NCBI GenBank assembly: GCA_020024675.1 | Contig: JAHHTM010000027.1 | Location: forward strand, 1 to 10,088 | Direction of reading: 5' to 3' | Source of the DNA: Muricomes sp. | GTDB taxonomy: Bacteria > Bacillota > Clostridia > Lachnospirales > Lachnospiraceae | Length of the DNA: 10,088 bases | Shown here: one piece after another, positions 1-7,048 of the stretch | Numbering within the stretch: position 1 is the first letter of the stretch | Layout of the letters: each line of letters begins with the position of its first letter | Notes under the pieces: model-generated | Told to the model about the DNA's origin: nothing | The model's input: the letters and a program-made list of their open reading frames with translations, nothing else | Databases searched by the model: none | Made by a program: the position numbers and the translations under genes

Positions 1-686
1 CTGTTATCTATGTACATAACATTCGCTGCTTCTCTTAACGCTTCTGCTTTCTTTTTTAATTCAGCTTTTTCTTCATCTGTCATGTCCACTGTCTTACCAT
101 CTTCTGAAGTCTTTTTGTAAGAAAAATAAACATAGTCCATCGCTTTTTGTGCTGCTTCATCATCTGATACATTTTGATCTACATCTTTTGTCATCTTCTC
201 TGACATCTTGCTTTGAATCGTCAACTTTCCGAGAAGCTCTGAGATGTATTCCTCGGAACCTGAGACTACTTCTTTTGTCTTTTCATCATTATCTGACACA
301 AACTGCTTTGCTGTTTTTTGAATTGCTTCTTTTTCTTCCTTTGTAAGTTCTACCTTATAATCTTTTGCATGCTGTCCGATAAGATATACGTTTTCAAGGT
401 TGTCCATCACGCCTTCTTTTACCATATCTTCATATGTTTTATCTTTCTCTACCTGTTGTTTCCACATATCTGCTCCAGAAGTTCCCATCATGCCTGCGTA
501 ATATGTCTCATACTGAGCCTGCTGCATTCTTGCATAAAAGTTTGCAACACCATATGGGATTTTTTCTTCTCCAACTGTTGAAACTGTCTCATTATTATTT
601 ACAGAACTTCCGCATCCTGTCAGAGAAGTAACCGCAAGTACTCCTGCTGCTGCCAGAACAAACATTCTCTTTTTTAAACTGATCAT
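1..686 (-). CDS. SurA/PrsA-like foldase lipoprotein, 5' part (runs off left edge)
   Basis: The first 228 codons of an exported lipoprotein; the gene continues beyond position 1. The protein starts MISLKKRMFV, with a basic n-region, a hydrophobic core (about residues 8-21) and the lipobox L22-T-G-C25, so it is predicted to be cleaved by signal peptidase II and lipid-anchored at Cys25 outside the membrane. After an Asn-rich linker, residues 35-60 read like the start of a SurA_N/PrsA domain (TVSTVGEEKIPYGVANF), followed by a charged helical chaperone region. The stretch from about 188 (YVYFSYKK) may open a divergent parvulin domain, but the catalytic core lies outside the window, so isomerase activity cannot be judged. 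The ATG at 684-686 is set by AGGAGG at 691-696. A promoter lies just upstream. Known role of the family: folding of secreted proteins at the membrane-wall interface. The lipoprotein call is firm; the foldase call is likely. Confidence 0.78.
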   Translation of the reverse strand, partial: MISLKKRMFVLAAAGVLAVTSLTGCGSSVNNNETVSTVGEEKIPYGVANFYARMQQAQYETYYAGMMGTSGADMWKQQVEKDKTYEDMVKEGVMDNLENVYLIGQHAKDYKVELTKEEKEAIQKTAKQFVSDNDEKTKEVVSGSEEYISELLGKLTIQSKMSEKMTKDVDQNVSDDEAAQKAMDYVYFSYKKTSEDGKTVDMTDEEKAELKKKAEALREAANVMYIDN

Positions 687-723
687 AAACTCCTCCTAAG
701 TATTTACGTTATTACCAAGATAA

Positions 724-752
724 AGTATAGCCTTTTTTTCTTAATCTAACAA
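724..752 (-). promoter_or_regulatory. Sigma-A-type promoter of the foldase lipoprotein gene
   Basis: On the minus strand, TTGTTA (747-752), a 17-base spacer and TATACT (724-729) make a good housekeeping promoter. Transcription would start near 717, giving a leader of about 30 bases before the ATG at 686. The -35 box and part of the spacer lie inside the last codons of mfd. No terminator is seen after mfd, so readthrough from pth-mfd probably adds to expression. Confidence 0.65.
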
Positions 753-3700
753 GCTTTTTATATCATTTAACAACTTTTTCACCATTTCAAGAACCTGTGG
801 ATCTTTATCTTTTTTATTATGACTTTTCTTATGATAATAAAAATATGGTGGTGTATCTGCCTTAAATACTAAATTCCCATTGTATGCTTTTAAAAGCCCT
901 GGTATTTTCTGTGGCTGCACTTTTGCTTCTTCGTACATAATAATTTTGAAGTCGTCTCCTTTTTGCTCTACTGCTGTTACATATGCAGAATGTGCAAGAG
1001 CTTTTAATCCGGAAATCGTAAGAAGTTGTTGTACTTTCTTTGGAATATCTCCAAAACGATCAATCAGTTCTTCGATCATGTCATCCATTTCTTCTTCATT
1101 TTCAATACTTGCAATTCGTTTATATATATCAAGTTTCTGATATTCATTGGATATATAACTGTCTGGAATAAATGCATCTACATTAAGATCCATAGTTGTT
1201 GTATAAAGATCTTCGTCAAGTTCTCCTTTTAACTGTTTGACAGCTTCATTTAGCATTTTACAATACAAGTCATATCCTACTGCTTCCATATGCCCATGTT
1301 GTCTTTCTCCTAAAAGATTTCCTGCTCCACGAATTTCAAGATCTCTCATGGCAATTTTAAATCCAGATCCTAAATCTGTGAATTCTCTGATTGCAGCCAG
1401 TCGTTTTTCTGCAATCTCTTTCAGTAATTTATCTCTTCTATATAATAAAAATGCATATGCCATTCTATTTGAACGTCCTACTCTTCCTCGAAGCTGATAG
1501 AGCTGAGACAATCCTAATTTATCTGCATCATGAATGATCATTGTATTCGCATTTGAAATGTCCAGACCAGTTTCAATGATTGTGGTCGATACAAGTACGT
1601 CAATATCTCCATTAATAAAGTCACACATAATATCTTCCAATTCTCTTTCATTCATCTGACCATGTGCAAAAGCAACCACTGCATCCGGAACAAGATTTTG
1701 TATTTTAGCTGCAACTTCCGCAATATCATTCACCTGATTATAAACATAGTATACCTGACCATCTCGTGAGAGTTCTCGTTCAATTGCTTCTCGCACCATT
1801 TCGTCATTGTATTCCATTACATATGTCTGGATTGGCATTCGATCCATAGGAGCTTCTTCTAGTACACTCATATCTCTGATTCCAATAAGACTCATGTGAA
1901 GTGTTCGTGGAATCGGTGTTGCCGTCAATGTAAGAACATCTACATTTTCTTTAAGTTTCTTGATTTTTTCTTTGTGGGCCACACCAAATCTTTGTTCTTC
2001 ATCAATAATAAGAAGTCCAAGATCTTTAAATTCCACATCTTTTGATAAAACTCTATGTGTACCGATCACAATATCGACCAGTCCCTTTTTCAGATCTTCC
2101 ACGGTTTTTTTCTGTTGTGCAGTTGTACGGAATCGGCATAACAATTCAATCTTCACAGGAAAATCTTTCATTCTCTGCACAAAGGTATTGTAATGCTGTT
2201 GTGCCAGGATCGTCGTAGGCACCAGATAAACCACCTGTTTACTTTCTTGTACAGCCTTAAATGCTGCTCGGATTGCAATTTCTGTTTTACCATATCCAAC
2301 ATCTCCACATACAAGACGATCCATGATTTTTTTACTTTCCATGTCTTTCTTTGTATCTGCAATTGCCTGCAACTGATCATCTGTTTCCTCAAATGGGAAC
2401 ATTTCTTCAAATTCTGTCTGCCATACGGTATCCGGTCCATATTCATATCCTTCGGACTGCTGTCTTGTAGCATACAGATCAACAAGATCCTTTGCAATTT
2501 CTCTGACAGCTCCTTTTACCTGGCTCTTTGTTTTTGTCCACTGTGTGGTACCTAATTTATTCAGTTTTGGTTTTTTTGCATCTGAACCGGCATATTTTTG
2601 AATCAGGTCAAGCTGTGTTGCCAGAATGTATAGAGAGCTTCCACCTGCATAAGAAATCTTCATATAATCTTTTGTAACTTTGTCAACTTCAATCTTTTCA
2701 ATGCCTTCGTAAATTCCAAGGCCATGATTTTCATGTACTACATAATCACCGACTTTTAATTCCGAGAAATTCTGGATTTTTTGTCCTTCATATGCTCTAC
2801 GACGCTTTTTCTTCTTTTTCTTTCCAAAAATATCCGTCTCTGAAATCACCATAAACTTCAACATTGGATATTCGTAACCATTTTCCACATGACCATAAGA
2901 AACCATAATTTCTTCTGGCTGTACTTCTCTTTTTAAATCTTCGCTGTAAAAACTGTTCAGATCGTAATCTCTAAGATCTTCTGCAAGACGCCTTGCACGT
3001 GTTCTAGAACCAGAAAGAAGAATAACACGATATCCGCTTCTCTTTAGTTTTTTCAGATCTCTTGTGAGCGTTTCAAAACTGTTATTATATGGATTTACCC
3101 CCTTTGTTTGCAAGACGTAAGTTTGCCTCATTTTGAAACTTCCACACTTGTTTTCCAGTGTTGTAAATCCAATTCCAAAATACTCATTCATCTTATTTAC
3201 AAGTTCTTTTGACGAAAAAACCGTTAGTTCTTTTTCCTCTTCTAATGTTCCCGTTTCTTCACGATTTTTTTTACTGATGAGAAATTCTTCCTCTACTTCT
3301 TCGAGTCGTTCAATGAGTCTTACAGGTTCATCTAAAAATAAAAGAGTATCTTTTGCTGGAAAAAAATCTAAAAAAGAAACAACTTTATCATCTTCAGAGC
3401 TCTCTGATGCAGGATATATTGTAAATTCTTCAAGATTTTCTACAGATCTTTGTGTTTCTGTATCAAATGTTCGTATTGAATCAACTTCATCACCCCATAG
3501 TTCTATACGAACCGGATATTCTTCTGTCAAAGGAAAAACGTCAAGAATACCTCCTCTGACTGCAAACTGTCCCGGGCCGTCAACCTCGGTTTCTCTTTCA
3601 TATCCTATGGAAGCAAGCTGTTGTTGAAGCTTCTGAAAATCTAGTATGCTGTCTGAGGAAATAAAAATTTTCTGATCGTCAATCTTTTTTAACTCTGGCA

Positions 3701-4079
3701 TACCATCCATAAAAGCATCGATGGTTGTAATAACTGTTATTCCTTCTTTTGCTTCCAGTATGCTTCTTACAACTTCCATCCTTTGTTTTTCCAGATATTT
3801 TCCTTTGATATCTGCATGATAGAACAAAAGATCACGTGCCGGATAAAGATATGCATCTTCTTCTAGAAATTTATATTCTTCATACACACTTTTTGCTTTT
3901 TCTGCATTCGAACAAACGATGAGTTTAAATTTTATCCCATCGCTAAGTGCATACGCCAAATGTGTCTTCTGTGAATTTACACATCCTGTTATCTGAAGAA
4001 TCCCCTTTTTTTCTTGTCGTTTACTATATATTTCCTGAAACTCTGCCAGTTCCGGCAAAGGTGCAAAAAACGCCTGCAT
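741..4079 (-). CDS. mfd: Transcription-repair coupling factor Mfd (TRCF)
   Basis: A DNA translocase of 1112 residues, full length for the family. It pushes stalled RNA polymerase off damaged DNA and recruits UvrA for nucleotide excision repair. The N-terminal UvrB-like module carries a degenerate P-loop (GCVNSQKT, from about residue 32), as expected because this half of Mfd is not an ATPase. A polybasic linker of six Lys and three Arg (420-428) precedes the RNA-polymerase-interacting Tudor-like domain (about 441-496, LKVGDYVVHENHGLGIYEG). The RecG-like motor follows: Walker A GDVGYGKT (K598), Walker B DEEQ (693-696), motif III TATPIPRT (from 719), motif VI QLRGRVGR (862-869), then GAGNLLGERQHGH and the C-terminal D7 region. 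The ATG lies 5 nt after the pth stop behind a weak purine-rich ribosome site, so it is probably translated from the pth transcript. Nothing is missing. Confidence 0.98.
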   Translation of the reverse strand: MQAFFAPLPELAEFQEIYSKRQEKKGILQITGCVNSQKTHLAYALSDGIKFKLIVCSNAEKAKSVYEEYKFLEEDAYLYPARDLLFYHADIKGKYLEKQRMEVVRSILEAKEGITVITTIDAFMDGMPELKKIDDQKIFISSDSILDFQKLQQQLASIGYERETEVDGPGQFAVRGGILDVFPLTEEYPVRIELWGDEVDSIRTFDTETQRSVENLEEFTIYPASESSEDDKVVSFLDFFPAKDTLLFLDEPVRLIERLEEVEEEFLISKKNREETGTLEEEKELTVFSSKELVNKMNEYFGIGFTTLENKCGSFKMRQTYVLQTKGVNPYNNSFETLTRDLKKLKRSGYRVILLSGSRTRARRLAEDLRDYDLNSFYSEDLKREVQPEEIMVSYGHVENGYEYPMLKFMVISETDIFGKKKKKKRRRAYEGQKIQNFSELKVGDYVVHENHGLGIYEGIEKIEVDKVTKDYMKISYAGGSSLYILATQLDLIQKYAGSDAKKPKLNKLGTTQWTKTKSQVKGAVREIAKDLVDLYATRQQSEGYEYGPDTVWQTEFEEMFPFEETDDQLQAIADTKKDMESKKIMDRLVCGDVGYGKTEIAIRAAFKAVQESKQVVYLVPTTILAQQHYNTFVQRMKDFPVKIELLCRFRTTAQQKKTVEDLKKGLVDIVIGTHRVLSKDVEFKDLGLLIIDEEQRFGVAHKEKIKKLKENVDVLTLTATPIPRTLHMSLIGIRDMSVLEEAPMDRMPIQTYVMEYNDEMVREAIERELSRDGQVYYVYNQVNDIAEVAAKIQNLVPDAVVAFAHGQMNERELEDIMCDFINGDIDVLVSTTIIETGLDISNANTMIIHDADKLGLSQLYQLRGRVGRSNRMAYAFLLYRRDKLLKEIAEKRLAAIREFTDLGSGFKIAMRDLEIRGAGNLLGERQHGHMEAVGYDLYCKMLNEAVKQLKGELDEDLYTTTMDLNVDAFIPDSYISNEYQKLDIYKRIASIENEEEMDDMIEELIDRFGDIPKKVQQLLTISGLKALAHSAYVTAVEQKGDDFKIIMYEEAKVQPQKIPGLLKAYNGNLVFKADTPPYFYYHKKSHNKKDKDPQVLEMVKKLLNDIKSLLD

Positions 4080-4084
4080 ATTCT

Positions 4085-4663
4085 CTACTCTTCTTTCTTT
4101 TTACGATTGTATTCGTTCATGGCTTTTTGAATATCGCCTTGTACCATCATTTCCACAGCACTTATAGCCTCTTTATAACCTTCTTCCATTTCTTCTTTGT
4201 CTTCTTTGGAAAAATGTCCTAACACGTAATCCGCCAGATCCATCTTTGAAGGTTTTTCTCCTACCCCGACTTTAATTCTTGGAAATACCTGTCCCCCAAG
4301 GTGTGCAATAATATTTTTAATCCCATTGTGTCCGCCCGCACTTCCCTTTGCACGGATACGAAGCTGACCAACGCCAAGACTTATATCATCATAAATGATA
4401 ATAAGTTCTTCGTCTGTGTCTATTTTATAATAATCCACAAGACTTAATATGCTCTCACCGCTTAAATTCATGTAAGTCTGAGGTTTTGCCAAAATGACTT
4501 TCTCTCCTTCTATAATGCCTTTTCCGATCAGTGCACGATGTTTTTTTGTATCTACTGCTATATTATATTTCTCTGCGATCCTGTCAATGACATCAAATCC
4601 GGCATTATGTCTTGTGCCTTCATATTGTCTGTCAGGATTACCAAGTCCTGCTATGATGTACAT
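4085..4663 (-). CDS. pth: Peptidyl-tRNA hydrolase (Pth)
   Basis: A cytoplasmic esterase of 192 residues that frees tRNA from peptidyl-tRNA dropped by ribosomes. All signature parts are present: GLGNP (6-10), TRHNAG with catalytic His19, the YMN motif with Asn66, IIYDD with the Asp92 that activates the histidine, and GSAGGHNG with Asn113. Length is normal for bacterial Pth. The ATG at 4661-4663 follows AGAGG (4671-4675) at 7-base spacing. It is the first gene of a pth-mfd unit, an order shared with Bacillus. The leader carries a 7-bp hairpin (4683-4703), and the gene is divergent from the FMN-binding-like gene on the plus strand. The C-terminal tail is Lys/Glu-rich (NRKKKEE), which I take as ordinary variation. 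Confidence 0.97.
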   Translation of the reverse strand: MYIIAGLGNPDRQYEGTRHNAGFDVIDRIAEKYNIAVDTKKHRALIGKGIIEGEKVILAKPQTYMNLSGESILSLVDYYKIDTDEELIIIYDDISLGVGQLRIRAKGSAGGHNGIKNIIAHLGGQVFPRIKVGVGEKPSKMDLADYVLGHFSKEDKEEMEEGYKEAISAVEMMVQGDIQKAMNEYNRKKKEE

Positions 4664-4682
4664 AATTTTACCTCTTTAATCC

Positions 4683-4703
4683 GATGTCCTTATTTCGGAC
4701 ATC
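4683..4703 (-). promoter_or_regulatory. Hairpin in the pth-mfd leader
   Basis: A perfect 7-bp inverted repeat, GATGTCC and GGACATC around a 7-base loop, lies 8 bases upstream of the pth Shine-Dalgarno sequence. It has no following T-run in the pth direction, so it is not a normal terminator. A shorter alternative stem (TCCGA with TCGGA) overlaps it, and the two cannot form together. It could stabilise the mRNA or bind a regulator; its function is unknown. Confidence 0.45.
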
Positions 4704-4714
4704 TACTACTTTCT

Positions 4715-4742
4715 TTGCTGTTTCTTAAGAATATTTTATAGT
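4715..4742 (+). promoter_or_regulatory. Possible promoter of the FMN-binding-like gene
   Basis: On the plus strand, TTGCTG (4715-4720), a 16-base spacer and TATAGT (4737-4742) resemble a sigma-A promoter, with a start near 4749 and a leader of about 37 bases. A competing reading is TTTATA (4735-4740), 17 bases, TATAAA (4758-4763), which would leave a leader of only about 16 bases. The choice between them is open. Confidence 0.4.
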
Positions 4743-4763
4743 ATGCTCGCATACAATTATAAA
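4735..4763 (-). promoter_or_regulatory. Possible promoter of pth-mfd
   Basis: On the minus strand, TTTATA (4758-4763), a 17-base spacer and TATAAA (4735-4740) fit a moderate sigma-A promoter, with a start near 4728 and a leader of about 65 bases holding the 4683-4703 hairpin. The -35 box is weak (4 of 6). The same bases read on the plus strand give the same boxes at the same spacing, so this small region could fire in both directions. Confidence 0.45.
4741..4754. repeat. 14-bp palindrome between divergent promoters
   Basis: GTATGCTCGCATAC has two perfect 6-base arms around a central TC. It sits in the spacer of the putative pth promoter and next to the plus-strand -10 box, where a bound repressor would affect both directions. 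The arms are flanked by TTTATA and TATAAA, so the near-symmetry spans about 29 bases. No regulator is identified. Confidence 0.4.
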
Positions 4764-4772
4764 AAATGTGAT

Positions 4773-4777
4773 AGGAG
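4773..4777 (+). promoter_or_regulatory. Ribosome binding site that fixes the start at 4786
   Basis: AGGAG lies 8 bases before the ATG at 4786. An upstream in-frame GTG at 4768 would place this site inside the coding region and has no ribosome site of its own, so ATG 4786 is preferred. Confidence 0.7.
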
Positions 4778-4785
4778 AATCCTCT

Positions 4786-5223
4786 ATGAATACAAAAACA
4801 AAAATTATTGTTCTTCATATGAAAGAAATCATTTATACCGCCATATTTACCGCTCTTGCCTTGCTGCTCATTGTTCTTGCCTTGGTCATGTTCCTTCCGG
4901 GTAAAAAATCCAGCCCTGCGTCTGGCACTAAAAAGAATTATGTTCCAGGTGTATACACCGCCTCTGTTACTTTAAACAACACTGATCTGGAAGTCGAAGT
5001 AGCCGTAGACGAATCTCATATTAATTCTATTCGTTTCAAAAATTTGAATGAAAGCGTAACCACTATGTTTCCTTTAATCCAGCCGGCAATTGAAGACATT
5101 GCTGAACAAGTCTATGAAAAGCAGTCTTTAAGTGATATTTCTCTTTCCAAAGATACTCCTTACACGTCTAAAGTTATACTTGATACAATAAATGAAGCCA
5201 TAAAAAAAGCCGCAGTGGAATAA
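4786..5223 (+). CDS. Membrane-anchored protein with degenerate FMN-binding domain
   Basis: A protein of 145 residues. A short Lys-containing N-terminus leads into one membrane helix (about 15-37), then a polar linker (38-52) and a small outer domain of about 90 residues. From residue 52 (YVPGVYTASVTLNN...LEVEVAVDESHINSIRF) to the end (TPYTSKVILDTINEAIKKA) the pattern matches the FMN_bind fold: G-x-Y-x-A near the start, a beta hairpin ending in 'I-x-S-I', and a closing helix after Y-T-S. In family members that carry FMN covalently, ApbE attaches it to the Thr of an S-G-A-T motif just before Y-T-S; here that place reads K-D-T-P (122-125), so covalent flavin is unlikely. It is the only plus-strand gene, and its last codons hold the terminator of the opposing unit. 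Topology and domain are inferred; the role is unknown. Confidence 0.7.
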   Translation: MNTKTKIIVLHMKEIIYTAIFTALALLLIVLALVMFLPGKKSSPASGTKKNYVPGVYTASVTLNNTDLEVEVAVDESHINSIRFKNLNESVTTMFPLIQPAIEDIAEQVYEKQSLSDISLSKDTPYTSKVILDTINEAIKKAAVE

Positions 5224-5232
5224 TGCTGCGGC
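5202..5232 (-). terminator. Intrinsic terminator of the HAD phosphatase / acidic-protein unit
   Basis: Read on the minus strand: a perfect 7-bp GC-rich stem (GCCGCAG and CTGCGGC, 5209-5232), a 10-base loop and a run of seven T (5202-5208), starting 17 bases after the stop at 5249. This is a textbook rho-independent terminator. It overlaps the last codons and stop (in the loop) of the plus-strand gene. In the plus direction the stem is followed only by GTATTTGTT, so termination there should be weaker. Confidence 0.9.
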
Positions 5233-5248
5233 GTATTTGTTATGTGTA

Positions 5249-5512
5249 TTAACCTTCCACGATCAGATATTGACCATCAGGGAGTGCGAAAACTTCTGAT
5301 GCATCTTCTAATTCTTCTTCAGTCATAGTATCTACATCAACACCGCTTTCTTCAAAATATTCCCTTACTTCTTTTATGGAATCTACAACTACTGCCATGC
5401 AGTCCTCTAAAAACGCCTCTGCCTCCTCCATTGTCTCAGCTACAGGCTCATCAAAAAGTCTTGACTGTTCTTTTAAAAATGTAAGTAAACATTCTTCATT
5501 GTACTCGTTCAT
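5249..5512 (-). CDS. Conserved-looking very acidic small protein, unknown function
   Basis: I do not recognise this 87-residue protein. It has about 27 Asp/Glu and only four Lys/Arg, is probably mostly helical, and lacks a signal peptide or membrane segment, so it should be cytoplasmic. Two Cys (8 and 38) and a C-terminal FALPDGQYLIVEG stretch are the only distinct features. I chose ATG 5510-5512 (MNEYNEEC) because GAGGTG at 5520-5525 sits well before it; the ATG at 5527 lies inside the upstream gene without a clear site. It begins 4 nt after the HAD gene stop, and that gene's last codons and stop contain the ribosome site, so the two are translationally coupled, and a strong terminator follows. 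Its steady pairing with a phosphatase is inferred from this one locus only. Confidence 0.8.
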   Translation of the reverse strand: MNEYNEECLLTFLKEQSRLFDEPVAETMEEAEAFLEDCMAVVVDSIKEVREYFEESGVDVDTMTEEELEDASEVFALPDGQYLIVEG

Positions 5513-5516
5513 CTTT

Positions 5517-6191
5517 CTACACCTCATCGTTTTGTTCCTTGCAGGCCAAATCTATGATTTCCTGCGGCATATCTGTAATACAGACAGCACCTGCTTCTAA
5601 TAAAGCCTTTCTTCCACGAAATCCCCATGACACTCCAATTGTTGGCATATGAGCCTCGGTTCCTGTAGCAATATCCACTTCCGAATCACCTATATATAAT
5701 GATTCTTCTGGTTGTACCTGAAATCTTTCTGCGATCATAATTGCTGCCTTTGGATCCGGTTTTCGCGGAATTCCTTCTTTTTGTCCCTGCACATAGTCAA
5801 ACAGCTCTGTTCCAAAAAATTCCTCGACTACGTGCTTTGCCTGTAGATCTGGCTTATTAGATAACACTGCGAGCTTGATTCCCGCTTTTTTAAGTGCATG
5901 AAGCATCGGTAAGATTCCTTTGTAAGGCTCTACTTTATAAGTACATCCATCTTTAAAAATACGTGAATAGGTTTCAAGAGCTTCTCCAAGTCTTAGCTTC
6001 TTAAAATCTCCACTAACTTCCAACGTACGCTCCAGTAGATATTTTGATCCGTTTCCTACAAACATTCTGCACTGTTCCTTCGTAATTGGCGAAAGATTCA
6101 TTTCTTTCATCGTCTTATTCACAGAATATAATAAGGATTCCAACGTGTCTACTAATGTTCCGTCCAAATCAAAAATACAAGCCTTATACAT
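5517..6191 (-). CDS. HAD-superfamily phosphatase, phosphoglycolate phosphatase-like
   Basis: A protein of 224 residues with a complete HAD active site: motif I DLDGT (nucleophile Asp8, acid/base Asp10), motif II Ser111 in LAVLSNKP, motif III Lys144 in PRKPDPK, and motif IV GDSEVD (Asp169, Asp173) for Mg2+. A helical cap lies between motifs I and II (about 15-95), as in the Gph/PGPase and beta-phosphoglucomutase-like subfamily. It should hydrolyse a small phosphate ester in the cytoplasm; the substrate cannot be told from the sequence, and the usual 'phosphoglycolate phosphatase' label is only a class name. The ATG at 6189-6191 follows GGGAGGA (6198-6204) at good spacing. It is first in a two-gene unit with its own promoter (6244-6272). 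Confidence 0.93.
   Translation of the reverse strand: MYKACIFDLDGTLVDTLESLLYSVNKTMKEMNLSPITKEQCRMFVGNGSKYLLERTLEVSGDFKKLRLGEALETYSRIFKDGCTYKVEPYKGILPMLHALKKAGIKLAVLSNKPDLQAKHVVEEFFGTELFDYVQGQKEGIPRKPDPKAAIMIAERFQVQPEESLYIGDSEVDIATGTEAHMPTIGVSWGFRGRKALLEAGAVCITDMPQEIIDLACKEQNDEV
5520..5525 (-). promoter_or_regulatory. Ribosome binding site of the acidic-protein gene
   Basis: GAGGTG on the minus strand is formed by the last two sense codons (GAG GTG) of the HAD gene, directly before its TAG, and lies 7 bases from the ATG at 5512. It decides the start and implies translational coupling. Confidence 0.7.
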
Positions 6192-6243
6192 GTTTGATCC
6201 TCCCTGTAAGTCTGTATATCAGTTTTCATTCACGCCTACGACT

Positions 6244-6272
6244 ATAATAGTATGAAGTCTCAAAAATTTCAA
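6244..6272 (-). promoter_or_regulatory. Sigma-A-type promoter of the HAD phosphatase unit
   Basis: On the minus strand, TTGAAA (6267-6272), exactly 17 bases and TATTAT (6244-6249). The -35 box overlaps the sigG stop codon. A start near 6237 gives a leader of about 45 bases. It should let the HAD unit be expressed in growth, independent of sporulation. No terminator is seen after sigG, so sporulation readthrough is also likely. Confidence 0.72.
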
Positions 6273-7048
6273 CCCATAAGATATTGTTTCATAACTTTTA
6301 AAGCATTTTTTTCAAGCCTACTGACCTGTGCCTGCGAGATGTTGATTGTTTCAGCCACTTCCATCTGCGTTCTTCCTTCGAAGAATCGCAATGTAATAAT
6401 ATAATGCTCTCTCTCACTTAAATGAGACATAGCCGCCTCTAACGAAAGATCTTCAATCCAATTTTCCTCTTTATTTTTCTTGTCACTGACTTGATCCATA
6501 ACATAGAGGGTATCACCTCCATCATTATAGATTGGTTCATGGAGACTTACCGGACTTTGGATTGCATCCAACGCATAAACAATTTCTTCTTTCGAAATAC
6601 CAATTTCCTCTGCAATTTCCTGTACAGTAGGTTCTTTTAAGTTTCTTTTTACGTATTTTTCTTTTGCATAGATTGCTTTATAAGCAGTGTCACGAAGCGA
6701 TCTACTCACCCTTATAGAATTATTATCCCTTAAATATCTTCTAATTTCTCCTATGATCATTGGAACTGCATACGTAGAAAATTTTACCATCCTGTCCGGA
6801 TCAAAGTGATCCACAGCCTTCATAAGTCCCACACATCCAATTTGAAAAAGATCGTCTGCATTCTCACTACTTGACGAAAATCTTTTGATCACACTTAATA
6901 CAAGTCTTAAATTACCCTTGATATATTCCTCTCGTGCCTCTTTATCTCCCTGTCTGATTCGTACAAACAAAGCTTCCTTCTCTTCTTCTTTCAAGAGCGG
7001 AAGCTTTGCTGTATCTACACCACATAGTTCAACTTTATTTTGTGCCAT
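6269..7048 (-). CDS. sigG: RNA polymerase sporulation sigma factor SigG
   Basis: The late forespore sigma factor, 259 residues. The N-terminus MAQNKVELCGVDTAKLPLL is the SigG hallmark that separates it from SigF. Region 2 (about 46-108) holds NLRLVLSVIKRF, DDLFQIGCVGLMKAVDHFD and KFSTYAVPMIIGEIRRYLRD; region 3 runs to about 190, with SIRVSRSLRD and EPIYNDGGD; region 4 (about 205-256) ends in the helix-turn-helix TQMEVAETINISQAQVSRLEK. The ATG at 7046-7048 was chosen over an upstream in-frame TTG (7096) because it matches the SigG start and follows GGGAGGG (7057-7063). That ribosome site can be folded away by the leader (7047-7099). The spoIIGA-sigE-sigG order is kept but interrupted by a nuclease gene. 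In relatives SigG acts in the engulfed forespore and activates its own gene. Confidence 0.97.
   Translation of the reverse strand: MAQNKVELCGVDTAKLPLLKEEEKEALFVRIRQGDKEAREEYIKGNLRLVLSVIKRFSSSSENADDLFQIGCVGLMKAVDHFDPDRMVKFSTYAVPMIIGEIRRYLRDNNSIRVSRSLRDTAYKAIYAKEKYVKRNLKEPTVQEIAEEIGISKEEIVYALDAIQSPVSLHEPIYNDGGDTLYVMDQVSDKKNKEENWIEDLSLEAAMSHLSEREHYIITLRFFEGRTQMEVAETINISQAQVSRLEKNALKVMKQYLMG

Noticed and set aside
149..631. Three plus-strand open frames of 65-87 codons
   Set aside because: They lie opposite the lipoprotein gene, have Phe/Leu/Cys/His-rich compositions typical of antisense frames, and lack convincing ribosome sites.
2168..2497. 109-codon minus-strand frame inside mfd
   Set aside because: It is another frame of the Mfd motor domain, which is intact and conserved around it; no ribosome site or family likeness.
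2796..2825. A-rich stretch in mfd as a programmed frameshift site
   Set aside because: It encodes the polybasic linker found before the polymerase-interacting domain in Mfd; there is no proper slippery heptamer and the frame continues normally.
3133..3627. 164-codon plus-strand frame
   Set aside because: Ser-rich antisense frame of mfd; no ribosome site or recognisable domain.
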